Source: an uncultured Rhodocyclaceae bacterium
GTDB taxonomy: Bacteria > Pseudomonadota > Gammaproteobacteria > Burkholderiales > Rhodocyclaceae
Direction of reading: 5' to 3'
Length of the DNA stretch: 64,000 bases
Assembly: GCA_907163225.1 (NCBI GenBank)
Contig: OU015322.1
Span: 3,322,501-3,386,500, forward strand
Made by a program: the position numbers and the translations under genes. Under the pieces are notes generated by a model that saw only the letters and a list, made by a program, of their open reading frames with translations, was not told the DNA's origin and made no database searches. This document shows positions 24,967-33,160 of this stretch, piece by piece (the stretch's first letter is position 1; every line of letters starts with the position of its first letter).

Positions 24967-26139
24967 ATGCAAAACCCCGTCCTCATCATCGTCATCGCCC
25001 AACTCTTCGGCACCTCGCTCTGGTTCTCCGCCAACAGCGCCGCCGACGACCTGATTCGCGCCTGGGGCATCGCGCCGGCCGAAATTGGTACGCTGACCAA
25101 CGCCGTGCAACTCGGCTTCATCCTCGGCACGCTGACCTTCGCCATCTCCGGCCTGGCCGACCGCTTCGCGGCGAGCCGCATTTTCGCCGTCTGTGCCGTG
25201 CTCGGCGCCGTCTGCAACGCCGCCTTTGCCTTGCTGGCCGATGGCATGAGCTCGGCAATCCCGCTGCGCTTTGCCGTCGGCTTCTGTCTGGCCGGCGTCT
25301 ACCCGCTGGGCATGAAACTAGTCGTCAGCTGGGTGCCCGAGCGGGCCGGTGCCGCGCTGGCCCAACTGGTCGGCATGCTGACTTTGGGCACCGCCTTGCC
25401 GCACGGCATCCGGCTGGCCGGGGCAGGGTGGTCGTGGCAGGCCACCATTCTTGTTTCGTCCGGGCTGGCATTGCTCGCCGCAGTCATGATCTTCCGCCTC
25501 GGTGACGGGCCTCACCTCAAGCGCCAGCACGGTGCGCCGCCCTTGCGTCTGGGCCGCGTCTTCTACGCCTTCTCCGTCTGCGAATTCCGTGCCTCCGCCC
25601 TCGGATATTTCGGCCACATGTGGGAGCTCTACGCCTTCTGGACGCTGACCCCGGCACTCATCATCCTGAGCGGACTGGCCGAGACGGGTAGCCGCCAACT
25701 CTCCGGGCTGGCCTTCGCCATCATCGGCATCGGCGCCCTTGGCTGCCCGCTCGGCGGCTGGTGGAGCCAGCGCATCGGCAGTCCGCGCGTCGCTGCCGCG
25801 GCCTTGGCCGGCTCGGCCCTCTGCTGCGCGCTCTTCCCGCTGACCGGCAACTGGCCGGCCGCCGCCAAAACCGCCTTGCTCCTCCTCTGGGGTGCTACGG
25901 TCGTCGCCGACTCGCCCCATTTTTCCGCCCTGTCGGCCCGCGCCTGCCCGCCGGAAATCGTCGGCAGCGCACTGGCCTTTCAAAACGCCATCGGCTTCGC
26001 CATCACCATGCTCTCCATCCAGCTCGGCACCGCCTGGATCGCCGACAGCGGCTTGAGCATCGCCTGGCTGCTCCTGCCCGGGCCGCTGCTCGGCTTGCTC
26101 GGCCTCCACCCGCTCTGGCGCCGCGCTCAAACCCGATGA
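24967..26139 (+). CDS. MFS transporter
   Basis: 390 aa from the ATG at 24967. Twelve hydrophobic segments; the first is VLIIVIAQLFGTSLWFSANSA and the loop 2-3 motif ISGLADRFAASR corresponds to the MFS signature. The N-terminus (FGTSLWFSANSA) fits a subgroup annotated as NarK/CynX-like permeases, but substrate cannot be inferred. Its stop overlaps the DUF3820 start (ATGA). Confidence 0.88.
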   Translation: MQNPVLIIVIAQLFGTSLWFSANSAADDLIRAWGIAPAEIGTLTNAVQLGFILGTLTFAISGLADRFAASRIFAVCAVLGAVCNAAFALLADGMSSAIPLRFAVGFCLAGVYPLGMKLVVSWVPERAGAALAQLVGMLTLGTALPHGIRLAGAGWSWQATILVSSGLALLAAVMIFRLGDGPHLKRQHGAPPLRLGRVFYAFSVCEFRASALGYFGHMWELYAFWTLTPALIILSGLAETGSRQLSGLAFAIIGIGALGCPLGGWWSQRIGSPRVAAAALAGSALCCALFPLTGNWPAAAKTALLLLWGATVVADSPHFSALSARACPPEIVGSALAFQNAIGFAITMLSIQLGTAWIADSGLSIAWLLLPGPLLGLLGLHPLWRRAQTR

Positions 26140-26348
26140 ACCCCGAAGACCTGCTCCTCCTCGTTACCCGCGCCATGCCCTTCGGCAAACACAAAGGCAC
26201 CCTGATCGCCGACCTCCCCGGCAACTACCTCAACTGGTTCGCCCGCGAAGGCTTCCCGCCCGGCGAAATCGGCCGCCTGCTGGCGCTGATGCAGGAGATT
26301 GACCACAACGGACTGTCAGATCTGCTGAAACCCTTGCGCCGCAAGTAG
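26136..26348 (+). CDS. DUF3820-family protein
   Basis: 70 aa. Family pattern MPFGKHKGTLIADLPGNYLNWFAREGFP is clear. DUF3820 resembles the short module found in exonuclease/quorum-type contexts (FGKHKG motif); function unknown. Overlaps the MFS gene by 4 bp. The 522 bp that follow (26349-26870) hold no convincing gene, hairpin or repeat; only the promoter of the next lipoprotein is expected there. Confidence 0.85.
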   Translation: MNPEDLLLLVTRAMPFGKHKGTLIADLPGNYLNWFAREGFPPGEIGRLLALMQEIDHNGLSDLLKPLRRK

Positions 26349-26870
26349 AGGGGCGAACCCGACTAGCTGTTTGCCAGTGGCCTATCAGCGAATGGGCGCC
26401 GCATTCCAAATACAACTGTTGTCAGGCAGAAACTGGCCCACGAGCAGACAATCGTGGTTGTTCCCTGAAGCGGACGGTCAAACGCTGCAGGGTATGCGTT
26501 TGGAGTTTTTGGTTGCGCAGAGAATGTCGGAAGCGTAAGGTTAAGACAGTCCGGTTTGTTTCGGAGACATGCACGTGAATATCTGCAGAAGAGTCCGATA
26601 CGCCAAACCGAATGGGCTTTCCGGGCTGCCCAGCATTGCCCGTTTGCCACAGCTTTCCCGGCAAACCTTCCTAACCCGGCGGTCGCCCTCGCCCTTAGGT
26701 CGCTGGACACTGTGCGATATGGCCGCGTAGCGCCGGTCATCTTTTTGTTGGGCGCCACCAAATATCTCCGTCTGTCTTTTCCCGTATCGTTCTGTATAGC
26801 GTAGTTTGTCTGCGTCTTTGAGCCTTTCAGTATCAGCCTACAGGACTTCCACCATCCACTGGAGAATGAG

Positions 26871-28139
26871 ATGAAACCACGATACTCAAGTGTAGCTTTG
26901 ATGTCTTTGTTGATGCTTTCCGGTTGTGCCTCGACACCGCCCATGACCATTGCACTGACTGAAATGGGTACTGCAACCAGGACAGACAAAGGAACTCGTG
27001 CACTGCGTCTGATGCGGGCCGTAAATGCCACTGGACTAGGCGCTGAAGATGTTGTCGGCAGTTATTCGATGGACCCTGACCCATATTTTTTCGAGATCCC
27101 GCCAATTATCGGTTCGGATAGCTCACCGGATTCGCTGGCTTCCAGAATTAAACCAGGCTGCTCTTGGATTTTGGAGACAACATTTGGCAGTACGATGGCG
27201 CAGGAGGATGTTCTGAAGGTGCGGGACAAACTGATTGAGCTTGATATGGCTGCGGCGAAAGCCGCCCATGCAGAACAGAAGCGCGCAATTCTGAGCGTGA
27301 TTCAAGCTCAATTACTGGAGATGCAGGATGCCGATAAAAACAGCCCAACGCTCAAGGGTCAGTTACTTAATCTAGCCTCAGGCATAGCACCCTCTGCCAA
27401 AGACCCAGCGTCCCTAGATATAGCACTCAAAGCGGCAACTAATGATTCCGATAAAGAGAAGCTTGCTTTTGTAGCCCAAAAAAATAAAGTAAATATCTCG
27501 CTAGCGAAGGAGGGCATTCTGGTCACAAATTGGGTCCGAACTACAAAAACTTCTGCAAATGCCGAGATCACGGATGCTGTTAATTTTGGAGCATCCAAGG
27601 AAAAAGAGGTTCATGGTTATCTCGTGATGGGAGGGCTGCGCACTGCCACCTTGGTGGTCGGCAAAGACCTGCTGGACGCGGCCAAAACGGGGCCGTTGTC
27701 AGGTGTTAAGCGGCAGCAGCTTTTTGTGACGCAACACTCCGTGTCGGCAAAACATTTGAGTTGGGGTGAATCCCGATCAGGCTTATTGGTGGCCTCACTA
27801 CAAGTAGATGTCCAGAAATTGCTAGGCATAGCCAGTGGACTTGAGACAATACCGGGGTTGATCCAGAAGCTCAAAGAGGTGCCACTGCGCGTCAGTACGT
27901 CCTATGCTACGAATTACGCTGCTGAAAATACGGGTGCGCTATCGGGTGGCACGAAAAAGATTCACCGGTTCAACTTCAGCGACAATGCCTACGAGGCGGC
28001 CTGGACGGCCGAGCTGAATCGATCGAGTGGCTATAGCACGGTCATTGCCTCTCGGGCTACTCTCGCAAACCTAGCCGGTTTACTGCTGGAAAAACAAAAG
28101 GAAAAAGATAGCGCTATTTGCGAAACTACTGGCTTCTGA
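26871..28139 (+). CDS. Unknown lipoprotein, probably acquired
   Basis: 422 aa, ATG preceded by GGAGAATGAG. Lipobox LMLSGCAST marks the acylated Cys at residue 19. The middle (residues about 115-215) is strongly helical with KVRDKLIELDMAAAKAAHAEQKRAILSVIQAQLLE, possibly a coiled coil; the C-terminal third is rich in Ser, Thr and Ala with beta character. No family recognised. It is flanked by a 522-bp gene-free gap and a perfect inverted repeat, and is visibly more AT-rich than neighbours, which suggests transfer. Confidence 0.75.
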   Translation: MKPRYSSVALMSLLMLSGCASTPPMTIALTEMGTATRTDKGTRALRLMRAVNATGLGAEDVVGSYSMDPDPYFFEIPPIIGSDSSPDSLASRIKPGCSWILETTFGSTMAQEDVLKVRDKLIELDMAAAKAAHAEQKRAILSVIQAQLLEMQDADKNSPTLKGQLLNLASGIAPSAKDPASLDIALKAATNDSDKEKLAFVAQKNKVNISLAKEGILVTNWVRTTKTSANAEITDAVNFGASKEKEVHGYLVMGGLRTATLVVGKDLLDAAKTGPLSGVKRQQLFVTQHSVSAKHLSWGESRSGLLVASLQVDVQKLLGIASGLETIPGLIQKLKEVPLRVSTSYATNYAAENTGALSGGTKKIHRFNFSDNAYEAAWTAELNRSSGYSTVIASRATLANLAGLLLEKQKEKDSAICETTGF

Positions 28140-28185
28140 ACTGCATTGCCCCCCGATAAGCAATAACCTTCCCGACTTACATATC

Positions 28186-28220
28186 TGGGTCTCACGGCGT
28201 CCGCGAAGCCGTGAGACCCA
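28186..28220. repeat. Perfect 13-bp inverted repeat
   Basis: Arms TGGGTCTCACGGC and GCCGTGAGACCCA around a 9-nt loop, 46 bp after the lipoprotein stop. No T-run follows on either strand, so it is a poor Rho-independent terminator; it could stabilise the 3' end. Confidence 0.85.
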
Positions 28221-28291
28221 AGCATCATTCCGCCGGGCCTTGCGTCGTAGCCGCACAAGGCCCGTAAATTCAAAACGTTGATTGTCGCAAT

Positions 28292-28328
28292 CCCACGGTC
28301 AACCGGAAATTCTGCCCAAAATTGAAAT
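28292..28328 (-). repeat. Dispersed TTGACCGT repeat after the Cys-repeat gene
   Basis: Minus-strand reading ATTTCAATTTTGGGC, AGAA, TTTCCGGTTGACCGTGGG. It begins inside the terminator hairpin of the minus-strand gene at 28354, as at dbpA. Confidence 0.9.
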
Positions 28329-28344
28329 GCCGGTTTCCCGGCAT
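28327..28344 (-). terminator. Hairpin after the Cys-repeat gene
   Basis: Arms ATGCCGG / CCGGCAT around a 4-nt loop, 10 bp beyond the stop; on the minus strand it is followed by the T-rich start of the dispersed repeat (TTTCAATTTT). Confidence 0.7.
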
Positions 28345-28353
28345 CTCGTGGCA

Positions 28354-28887
28354 CTACTTCACCCCGAACTGTTCTCGTAGGCAGGCTCTGTGTTCCGGGC
28401 CGATTTTGTCCTGGCAGGCGGCGCGGGCTTTCTGGTGTTGGTCGCAGCGGGCCTGGTTCGGGGCCTTGCTGCAGTCGACTGACGGCATTTTCTGTTGCAC
28501 GCACTGGCGGAAGGTGGGGCCGGGTTGGCCTTGGCACTCCTTGTAGGCCATCTTGCGGGCTTCGCATTGCTGCGGGTTGCCGGCTTTGCTGCAGTCGAAG
28601 TTTTGCATCTGGTCACGCATGCATTGGCGGCGTTGCGGGCCGGCGCTGCCTTTGCAGGCGTCGAAGGCTTTGCTGCGGGCTTCGCGGTGGGCGGTGCAGG
28701 CGGCTGGGTTGGGGCTCAGGCTGCAGTCGCGCGGAGCGCCGGCCCGTGGCCCGCCGCCCTGGCTCATGCCGGAACCCTGGCCCATGCCATTCATGCCGCC
28801 CATTCCGGCGCCTTGCTGGGCGCCAGCGGGTAAGCAGATCAAGGACGCCAGCAGTGCGCTGGCGATCATCATCAGGCGTGCTTTCAT
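28354..28887 (-). CDS. Secreted protein with three Cys4 repeats
   Basis: About 177 aa; start at ATG 28887 preferred because AGGGAG lies 6 bp upstream (ATG 28893 is too close to it). A signal peptide ends at PAGAQ, then a Gly/Met/Gln linker, then three tandem units of about 37 residues, each starting DCS and following C-x6/7-C-x11-C-x8/9-C with conserved GP before the third spacing. Twelve cysteines in repeats of even number suggest disulfides or metal binding in the periplasm. No family name recognised. Confidence 0.82.
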   Translation of the reverse strand: MKARLMMIASALLASLICLPAGAQQGAGMGGMNGMGQGSGMSQGGGPRAGAPRDCSLSPNPAACTAHREARSKAFDACKGSAGPQRRQCMRDQMQNFDCSKAGNPQQCEARKMAYKECQGQPGPTFRQCVQQKMPSVDCSKAPNQARCDQHQKARAACQDKIGPEHRACLREQFGVK

Positions 28888-29028
28888 TTTCATCTCCCTG
28901 TTATCGGTGGTTGTTGCAATTTGATTTTAGGCGCTGCCAGCCGGTTTCCAACGGGGAGTTGTAAGGGAGTGCAAACAGGCGGCGTCCTGCTTACAAATGC
29001 TTACGGGCTGCGTGCTATATTGCCGCGC

Positions 29029-30813
29029 ATGACTGACAAGAATATCGGCGAACATCGCCTCGCACTCTCGGAAGTGCTGGACTGGATGGTGGAGGATGGG
29101 CTGGTCAGCCAGGAGGCGGCTGGCGCGCTCAAGAGCGAGCGTCGCCTGCACGGCGGCAAGACGCACCCGCTGGTGGTCATTGCCGACCAGAAATGGCGGC
29201 AGGCCGGGCCGCCTGTCCGGCAACTGACGCTGGAATTGCTGACTGAATGGCTGGCTGGCAGAACTGGCCTAGATTATCAGCACATCGACCCGCTCAAAAT
29301 TGATTTCACCGGCGTTGCCGAGGTGATGTCCAGCGCTTATGCAGCCCGTTTCGGCATTTTGCCGGTGCAGGTGACAACGCGCGAAATCGTCATTGCAACG
29401 GCTGAGCCGTTTGTGCGCGAGTGGGTCGAGGAGTTGCAGCAGATCCTGCGCAAGGAGATTCGCCGGGTGATGGCGAATCCGGAGGACATCAGCCGTTATC
29501 TGGTTGAGTTTTTCAACCTGGCCAAGTCGGTCAAGAAGGCTGCCGCCAAAGGTGACGTGACGTCTGGTCTGTCTAGCTTCGAGCAATTGGTCGAGCTGGG
29601 CAAGGGCAACAAGCAGTTTGATGCGAACGACCAGCACATCGTTCACATCGTCGATTGGCTCTGGCAGTACGCCTTTGATCAGCGCGCCTCGGACATTCAC
29701 ATCGAGCCGCGGCGCGATCTGGGTATCGTGCGCTTCCGCATCGACGGCGTGCTGCATCAGGTTTACCAGATTCCGATGGCGGTGATGAATGCGATGACCA
29801 GCCGCATCAAGCTGCTTGGGCGCATGGACGTCATCGAAAAGCGTCGTCCGCAGGATGGCCGGATCAAGACGCGGACGCCGGCCGGGCAGGAGGTTGAGCT
29901 GCGTTTGTCGACGTTGCCGACGGCCTTTGGCGAAAAGCTGGTGATGCGGATTTTCGACCCGGAGGTGCTGGTTCGCGACTTCCGCTCGCTCGGTTTTTCG
30001 GATGAAGACCAGGCGCGCTGGAAGCAGATGACAGGCTCGCCCAATGGCATCATTCTGGTCACCGGCCCGACTGGCTCAGGCAAGACAACAACGCTGTACA
30101 CGACGCTGAAACAGGTGGCGACGCCCGAGGTGAATGTGTGCACCATCGAAGACCCGATCGAAATGGTCGAGTCGGCCTTCAACCAGATGCAGGTCAATCG
30201 CGCCATCGAGCTTGGCTTTGCCGACGGCGTGCGCGCCCTGATGCGGCAGGATCCTGACATCGTGATGATCGGCGAAATCCGTGATCTGGAAACGGCTGAA
30301 ATGGCCATTCAGGCTGCGTTGACCGGGCATCTGGTGTTTTCCACGCTGCACACCAACGATGCCCCTTCGGCCATCACCCGCCTGCTTGACCTCGGTGTGC
30401 CATCCTACCTGATCAACTCGACGCTACTTGGCGTCATGGCCCAGCGCCTGGTTCGCACGCTGTGCCCGCACTGCAAGAAGGCCGTGACCCCTCGCGAAGA
30501 GCAGCGTGCTGCCTGGCGCGCGCTGGTTGCCCCGTGGAAATCGGCTGAGCCGACCCAGATCTGGCAGCCGGTGGGTTGTCTGGAATGCCGGATGACCGGC
30601 TACACCGGCCGGGTTGGCGTGTATGAAATTCTGGTCAATTCGCCGGAGATCCGCCGCCAGATCAAGCCACTGACCGATATTCCCAAACTGCGCGAGCAGG
30701 CTTTCCGCGAAGGCATGCGGCCGCTGCGCATTTCCGGCGCGCTGAAGGTGGCGCAGGGGGTGACCTCGCTGGAAGAAATCATCAAGGTAGCGCCGCCGTC
30801 GGACGACAGCTAG
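29029..30813 (+). CDS. GspE/PulE/PilB-type secretion ATPase
   Basis: 594 aa from ATG 29029. N-terminal GspE-N-like domain to about residue 170; then the ATPase: Walker A GPTGSGKTTT, Asp box, Walker B DPDIVMIGEIRD, His box FSTLHTNDAPSA and a zinc-binding Cys pair set (CPHC ... CLEC). These ATPases drive type II secretion or type IV pilus assembly. No other secretion or pilus gene is in the window, so it is an orphan here. A long copy of the repeat follows 11 bp after the stop. Confidence 0.9.
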   Translation: MTDKNIGEHRLALSEVLDWMVEDGLVSQEAAGALKSERRLHGGKTHPLVVIADQKWRQAGPPVRQLTLELLTEWLAGRTGLDYQHIDPLKIDFTGVAEVMSSAYAARFGILPVQVTTREIVIATAEPFVREWVEELQQILRKEIRRVMANPEDISRYLVEFFNLAKSVKKAAAKGDVTSGLSSFEQLVELGKGNKQFDANDQHIVHIVDWLWQYAFDQRASDIHIEPRRDLGIVRFRIDGVLHQVYQIPMAVMNAMTSRIKLLGRMDVIEKRRPQDGRIKTRTPAGQEVELRLSTLPTAFGEKLVMRIFDPEVLVRDFRSLGFSDEDQARWKQMTGSPNGIILVTGPTGSGKTTTLYTTLKQVATPEVNVCTIEDPIEMVESAFNQMQVNRAIELGFADGVRALMRQDPDIVMIGEIRDLETAEMAIQAALTGHLVFSTLHTNDAPSAITRLLDLGVPSYLINSTLLGVMAQRLVRTLCPHCKKAVTPREEQRAAWRALVAPWKSAEPTQIWQPVGCLECRMTGYTGRVGVYEILVNSPEIRRQIKPLTDIPKLREQAFREGMRPLRISGALKVAQGVTSLEEIIKVAPPSDDS

Positions 30814-30824
30814 GCCGGGGTGCC

Positions 30825-30886
30825 TTTCGGTTTTGGCTGTTTTTTCCGGTTGACCCTAGGGCCAGCAGTTGTTTCTATGGTCCTGG
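30825..30886 (+). repeat. Dispersed repeat, long form
   Basis: Core TTTTTTCCGGTTGACC, then CTAGGGCCAGCAGTTG and TTTCTATGGTCCTGG. It contains the 3' extension shared with 31575 and 47487 and lies directly after the GspE-type gene in the same orientation. Confidence 0.93.
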
Positions 30887-30948
30887 AAGCTGCCCCGATG
30901 TCCATCGCCGCGAAAAATGGCGGCCACGCCGCCGGCTGAACTCAGCCC

Positions 30949-31380
30949 TTAAATCATGCTCGATTTGCGCTTGACGGCATCGACGTAGGCCATTGCATCC
31001 ATTGGCTGGCCTTGGCTTTGGGCGCGCCAGATGGTTTCGCCGAGGCATTCGAGCAGGACGTGCTCGGCGTCGTGGGGGTCCATGCGGGCGCGTAACTGCT
31101 CGAAAGCCATGCGGATGCCCGGCGGCTGGTCGATGCTGACCTGCTCGTGGATGGCGAGGTGTAGCGACAGATGCAGGAAGGGGTTCATGGCGCCGCCTTC
31201 GGGCGTCCATTCCTTGTCCACGGCGGCGTTGGCGTCGCTCAGCATGGCCTGGTATTCCGGGTGGCGGGCGGCGATGTCGGCGGCGGCGACTTCGGCGCCA
31301 ACCAAAGGCAGGCGGTCGATATGCTTCTTCCATGCGTCGCAAAAGAAGCGGCGGACTTGCTCGCGGGAGGGGTTAAACAT
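30949..31380 (-). CDS. DUF1841-family protein
   Basis: 143 aa from the ATG at 31380, inside a longer open frame; the chosen start MFNPSREQVRRFF is the family N-terminus. Conserved features HPEYQAML, GAMNPFLHLSLHLAIHEQ and the C-terminal ECLGETIWRAQ match DUF1841, common in betaproteobacteria and often near nth. Cytosolic, unknown function, His-rich helix suggests metal binding. Overlaps the FIST gene end by 8 bp. Confidence 0.88.
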   Translation of the reverse strand: MFNPSREQVRRFFCDAWKKHIDRLPLVGAEVAAADIAARHPEYQAMLSDANAAVDKEWTPEGGAMNPFLHLSLHLAIHEQVSIDQPPGIRMAFEQLRARMDPHDAEHVLLECLGETIWRAQSQGQPMDAMAYVDAVKRKSSMI

Positions 31381-32443
31381 GGGCGCTTTCGAACAATAAG
31401 GTGAGTGCAGTGTTGTGGAACAAGCGGTTGCGGCCAGCCAGCGGGGCGATCTGCCCGGTGCCGTAGGCGCCGAGCAGCGGCGTGTCGGGGAAGGTTTCGC
31501 GGAAGGCCAACAGGTCGCGGTCATCGTTGCCGTAGAACAGCGGGCCGCGGCCGATACAGGAAAACATGAGTGCGAAATTTGGCTGTTTTTTCCGGTTGAC
31601 CGTAGGGCCAGCAGTTGTTTCTATGGTCGTGCGGCCAGCCGTTATCGCCATGGCAGCAGAAGCCAGCGCCTGACGCATCTCCTGCTCGGCGGCAAGCGGC
31701 TGGCGAATGGCCCAGATTATCGTCTCGCCCTCGGCGAAGCTATCGGCCAAGGTCAGGGAGCCGTCAGTGTTGACGGAAAGGATGGCAATGCCCGGTTCGT
31801 CCGGGTGGCGCAATGCGGCGATCTGGTGCAGCGGCGGCTGCTTGCGCAAGTCGGCCGGCAGGGCGCGATAGAGGCTATCGACCGCACTGTGGCCGCCTAC
31901 TTGGCTGACTTCATGGTTCAGGCAACGCTCGACAGGCTGCGCATCGCCCAGCAGGCGCAGGCCGCTGGTGCGGATCAGGCGGCTCGTCAGCCCGGGCAGG
32001 CGAAATTCCGCGCAGCCATTTTCTGTTGTTCGGCCATGCGACCAGGCGACGGCATCGGTATCGAGCAGGCCGGTTCGCGGGGCGTCGTCCTGCCATTCGA
32101 AAGGCAGGCGGCCATGGCCGCTGAATGAGAGGAGCGGGGCATCAGGCGATGTCTGATTCGATGTCGAGGCGAAGACCAGCGCTGCGGCAGCGGGCTGGTC
32201 GAGCTGCCAGCCGCGTTCGGTGAACAGCCCGCTGGCGGTGCAGCCGCCGACCGACAGGCAACCGGCCGCTCGCGCCGCAGCGAGGACGGCTGGCTGGGCG
32301 TGACGGCTGAAGTCGCGGCTTAAAAAAAGAATGACATTGTCGGCGCGCTCCAGCCCGGCTTCAGCCAGTGCTGCCTGAACGGCCGCGTGTGCCAGTTCCG
32401 GTTCCGCCCGGTGGCCGGCAACGAGGGCGGTGGCTACCTTCAT
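31373..32443 (-). CDS. FIST-domain sensory protein
   Basis: 356 aa from ATG 32443, overlapping the nth stop by ATGA. FIST-N features: VATALVAGHR, ILFLSRDFS, GCTASGLFTERGW; FIST-C features: FALMFSCIGRGPLFYG, FPDTPLLGAYGTGQIAPL. FIST proteins are ligand-binding sensor modules without enzymatic domains. Residues about 271-290 (ETTAGPTVNRKKQPNFA) are encoded by a long repeat copy and replace the usual variable loop before FALMFSC. Middle gene of nth-FIST-DUF1841. Confidence 0.9.
   Translation of the reverse strand: MKVATALVAGHRAEPELAHAAVQAALAEAGLERADNVILFLSRDFSRHAQPAVLAAARAAGCLSVGGCTASGLFTERGWQLDQPAAAALVFASTSNQTSPDAPLLSFSGHGRLPFEWQDDAPRTGLLDTDAVAWSHGRTTENGCAEFRLPGLTSRLIRTSGLRLLGDAQPVERCLNHEVSQVGGHSAVDSLYRALPADLRKQPPLHQIAALRHPDEPGIAILSVNTDGSLTLADSFAEGETIIWAIRQPLAAEQEMRQALASAAMAITAGRTTIETTAGPTVNRKKQPNFALMFSCIGRGPLFYGNDDRDLLAFRETFPDTPLLGAYGTGQIAPLAGRNRLFHNTALTLLFESAHV
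31575..31631 (+). repeat. Dispersed repeat, long form, inside the FIST gene
   Basis: TTTTTTCCGGTTGACCGTAG, then GGCCAGCAGTTGTTTCTATG, GTCGTG; near identical to the copy 750 bp upstream at 30825, direct orientation, and translated antisense in frame as part of the FIST protein. Confidence 0.95.
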
Positions 32444-33117
32444 ACGGATTTTCCCCGGAAGTTGCACAGATCTGCGACACAGCAGCGTTCGCATTCCGGT
32501 TTGCGCGCCTTGCAGATGTATCGCCCATGCAGGATCAGCCAGTGATGGGCGTCCTTCTTGAATTCATCTGGCGTGACGCGAAGCAGCTTCTTTTCGACCT
32601 CGTCGACCGTTTTTCCCGGCGCTAGCCCGGTGCGGTTGCCGAGGCGAAAAATGTGCGTGTCGACGGCGATGGTCGGGTGGCCGAATGCCGTGTTGAGCAC
32701 GACATTCGCCGTCTTCCGGCCAACGCCGGGCAGCGCTTCGAGCGCGGCACGATCATCCGGAACTTCGCCGCCATGCAATTCGAGCAACCTGCGGCAGGTC
32801 GCGATAACGTTCCTTGCCTTGGTGCGGAACAGACCGATGGTCTTGATGTATTCCGTCAGCCCCTCTTCGCCCAGCGCCAGTATGGCGGACGGTGTCGGCG
32901 CGACGGGATAGAGCCTGGCGGTTGCCTTGTTGACGCCAACATCGGTCGCCTGGGCCGACAAAATGACGGCGATCAGCAATTGAAACGGCGTCGCATAGTG
33001 CAGTTCCGTGGTCGGCGCCGGATTGGCGTCGCGCAGGCGGGTGTAAAACTGCTCGATCTGGACTTTTTTCAAGGCGGGTGGCGAGAATGGATTGTCAGGC
33101 GCAGCGGGATGCGCCAT
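32440..33117 (-). CDS. nth: Endonuclease III (DNA glycosylase/AP lyase)
   Basis: 225 aa from ATG 33117. Helix-hairpin-helix LPGVGRKTANVV contains the catalytic Lys, and the catalytic Asp is in VDTHIFRLGNRTG. The C-terminal iron-sulfur ligands are C-x6-C-x2-C-x5-C in CKARKPECERCCVADLC. Removes oxidised pyrimidines in base-excision repair. Normal length. In many gammaproteobacteria nth follows rnfE; here rnf is 4 kb away on the same strand, separated by other genes. Confidence 0.96.
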   Translation of the reverse strand: MAHPAAPDNPFSPPALKKVQIEQFYTRLRDANPAPTTELHYATPFQLLIAVILSAQATDVGVNKATARLYPVAPTPSAILALGEEGLTEYIKTIGLFRTKARNVIATCRRLLELHGGEVPDDRAALEALPGVGRKTANVVLNTAFGHPTIAVDTHIFRLGNRTGLAPGKTVDEVEKKLLRVTPDEFKKDAHHWLILHGRYICKARKPECERCCVADLCNFRGKSV

Positions 33118-33160
33118 ATTGTCAAAAACAAATTCTACCTGACAGAGAGGGTGGGCTCCC

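Noticed and set aside
26363-27031. Long minus-strand open frame over the gene-poor gap and lipoprotein start
   Set aside because: No ribosome site, no recognisable domain, and it overlaps the well-supported lipoprotein gene antisense.
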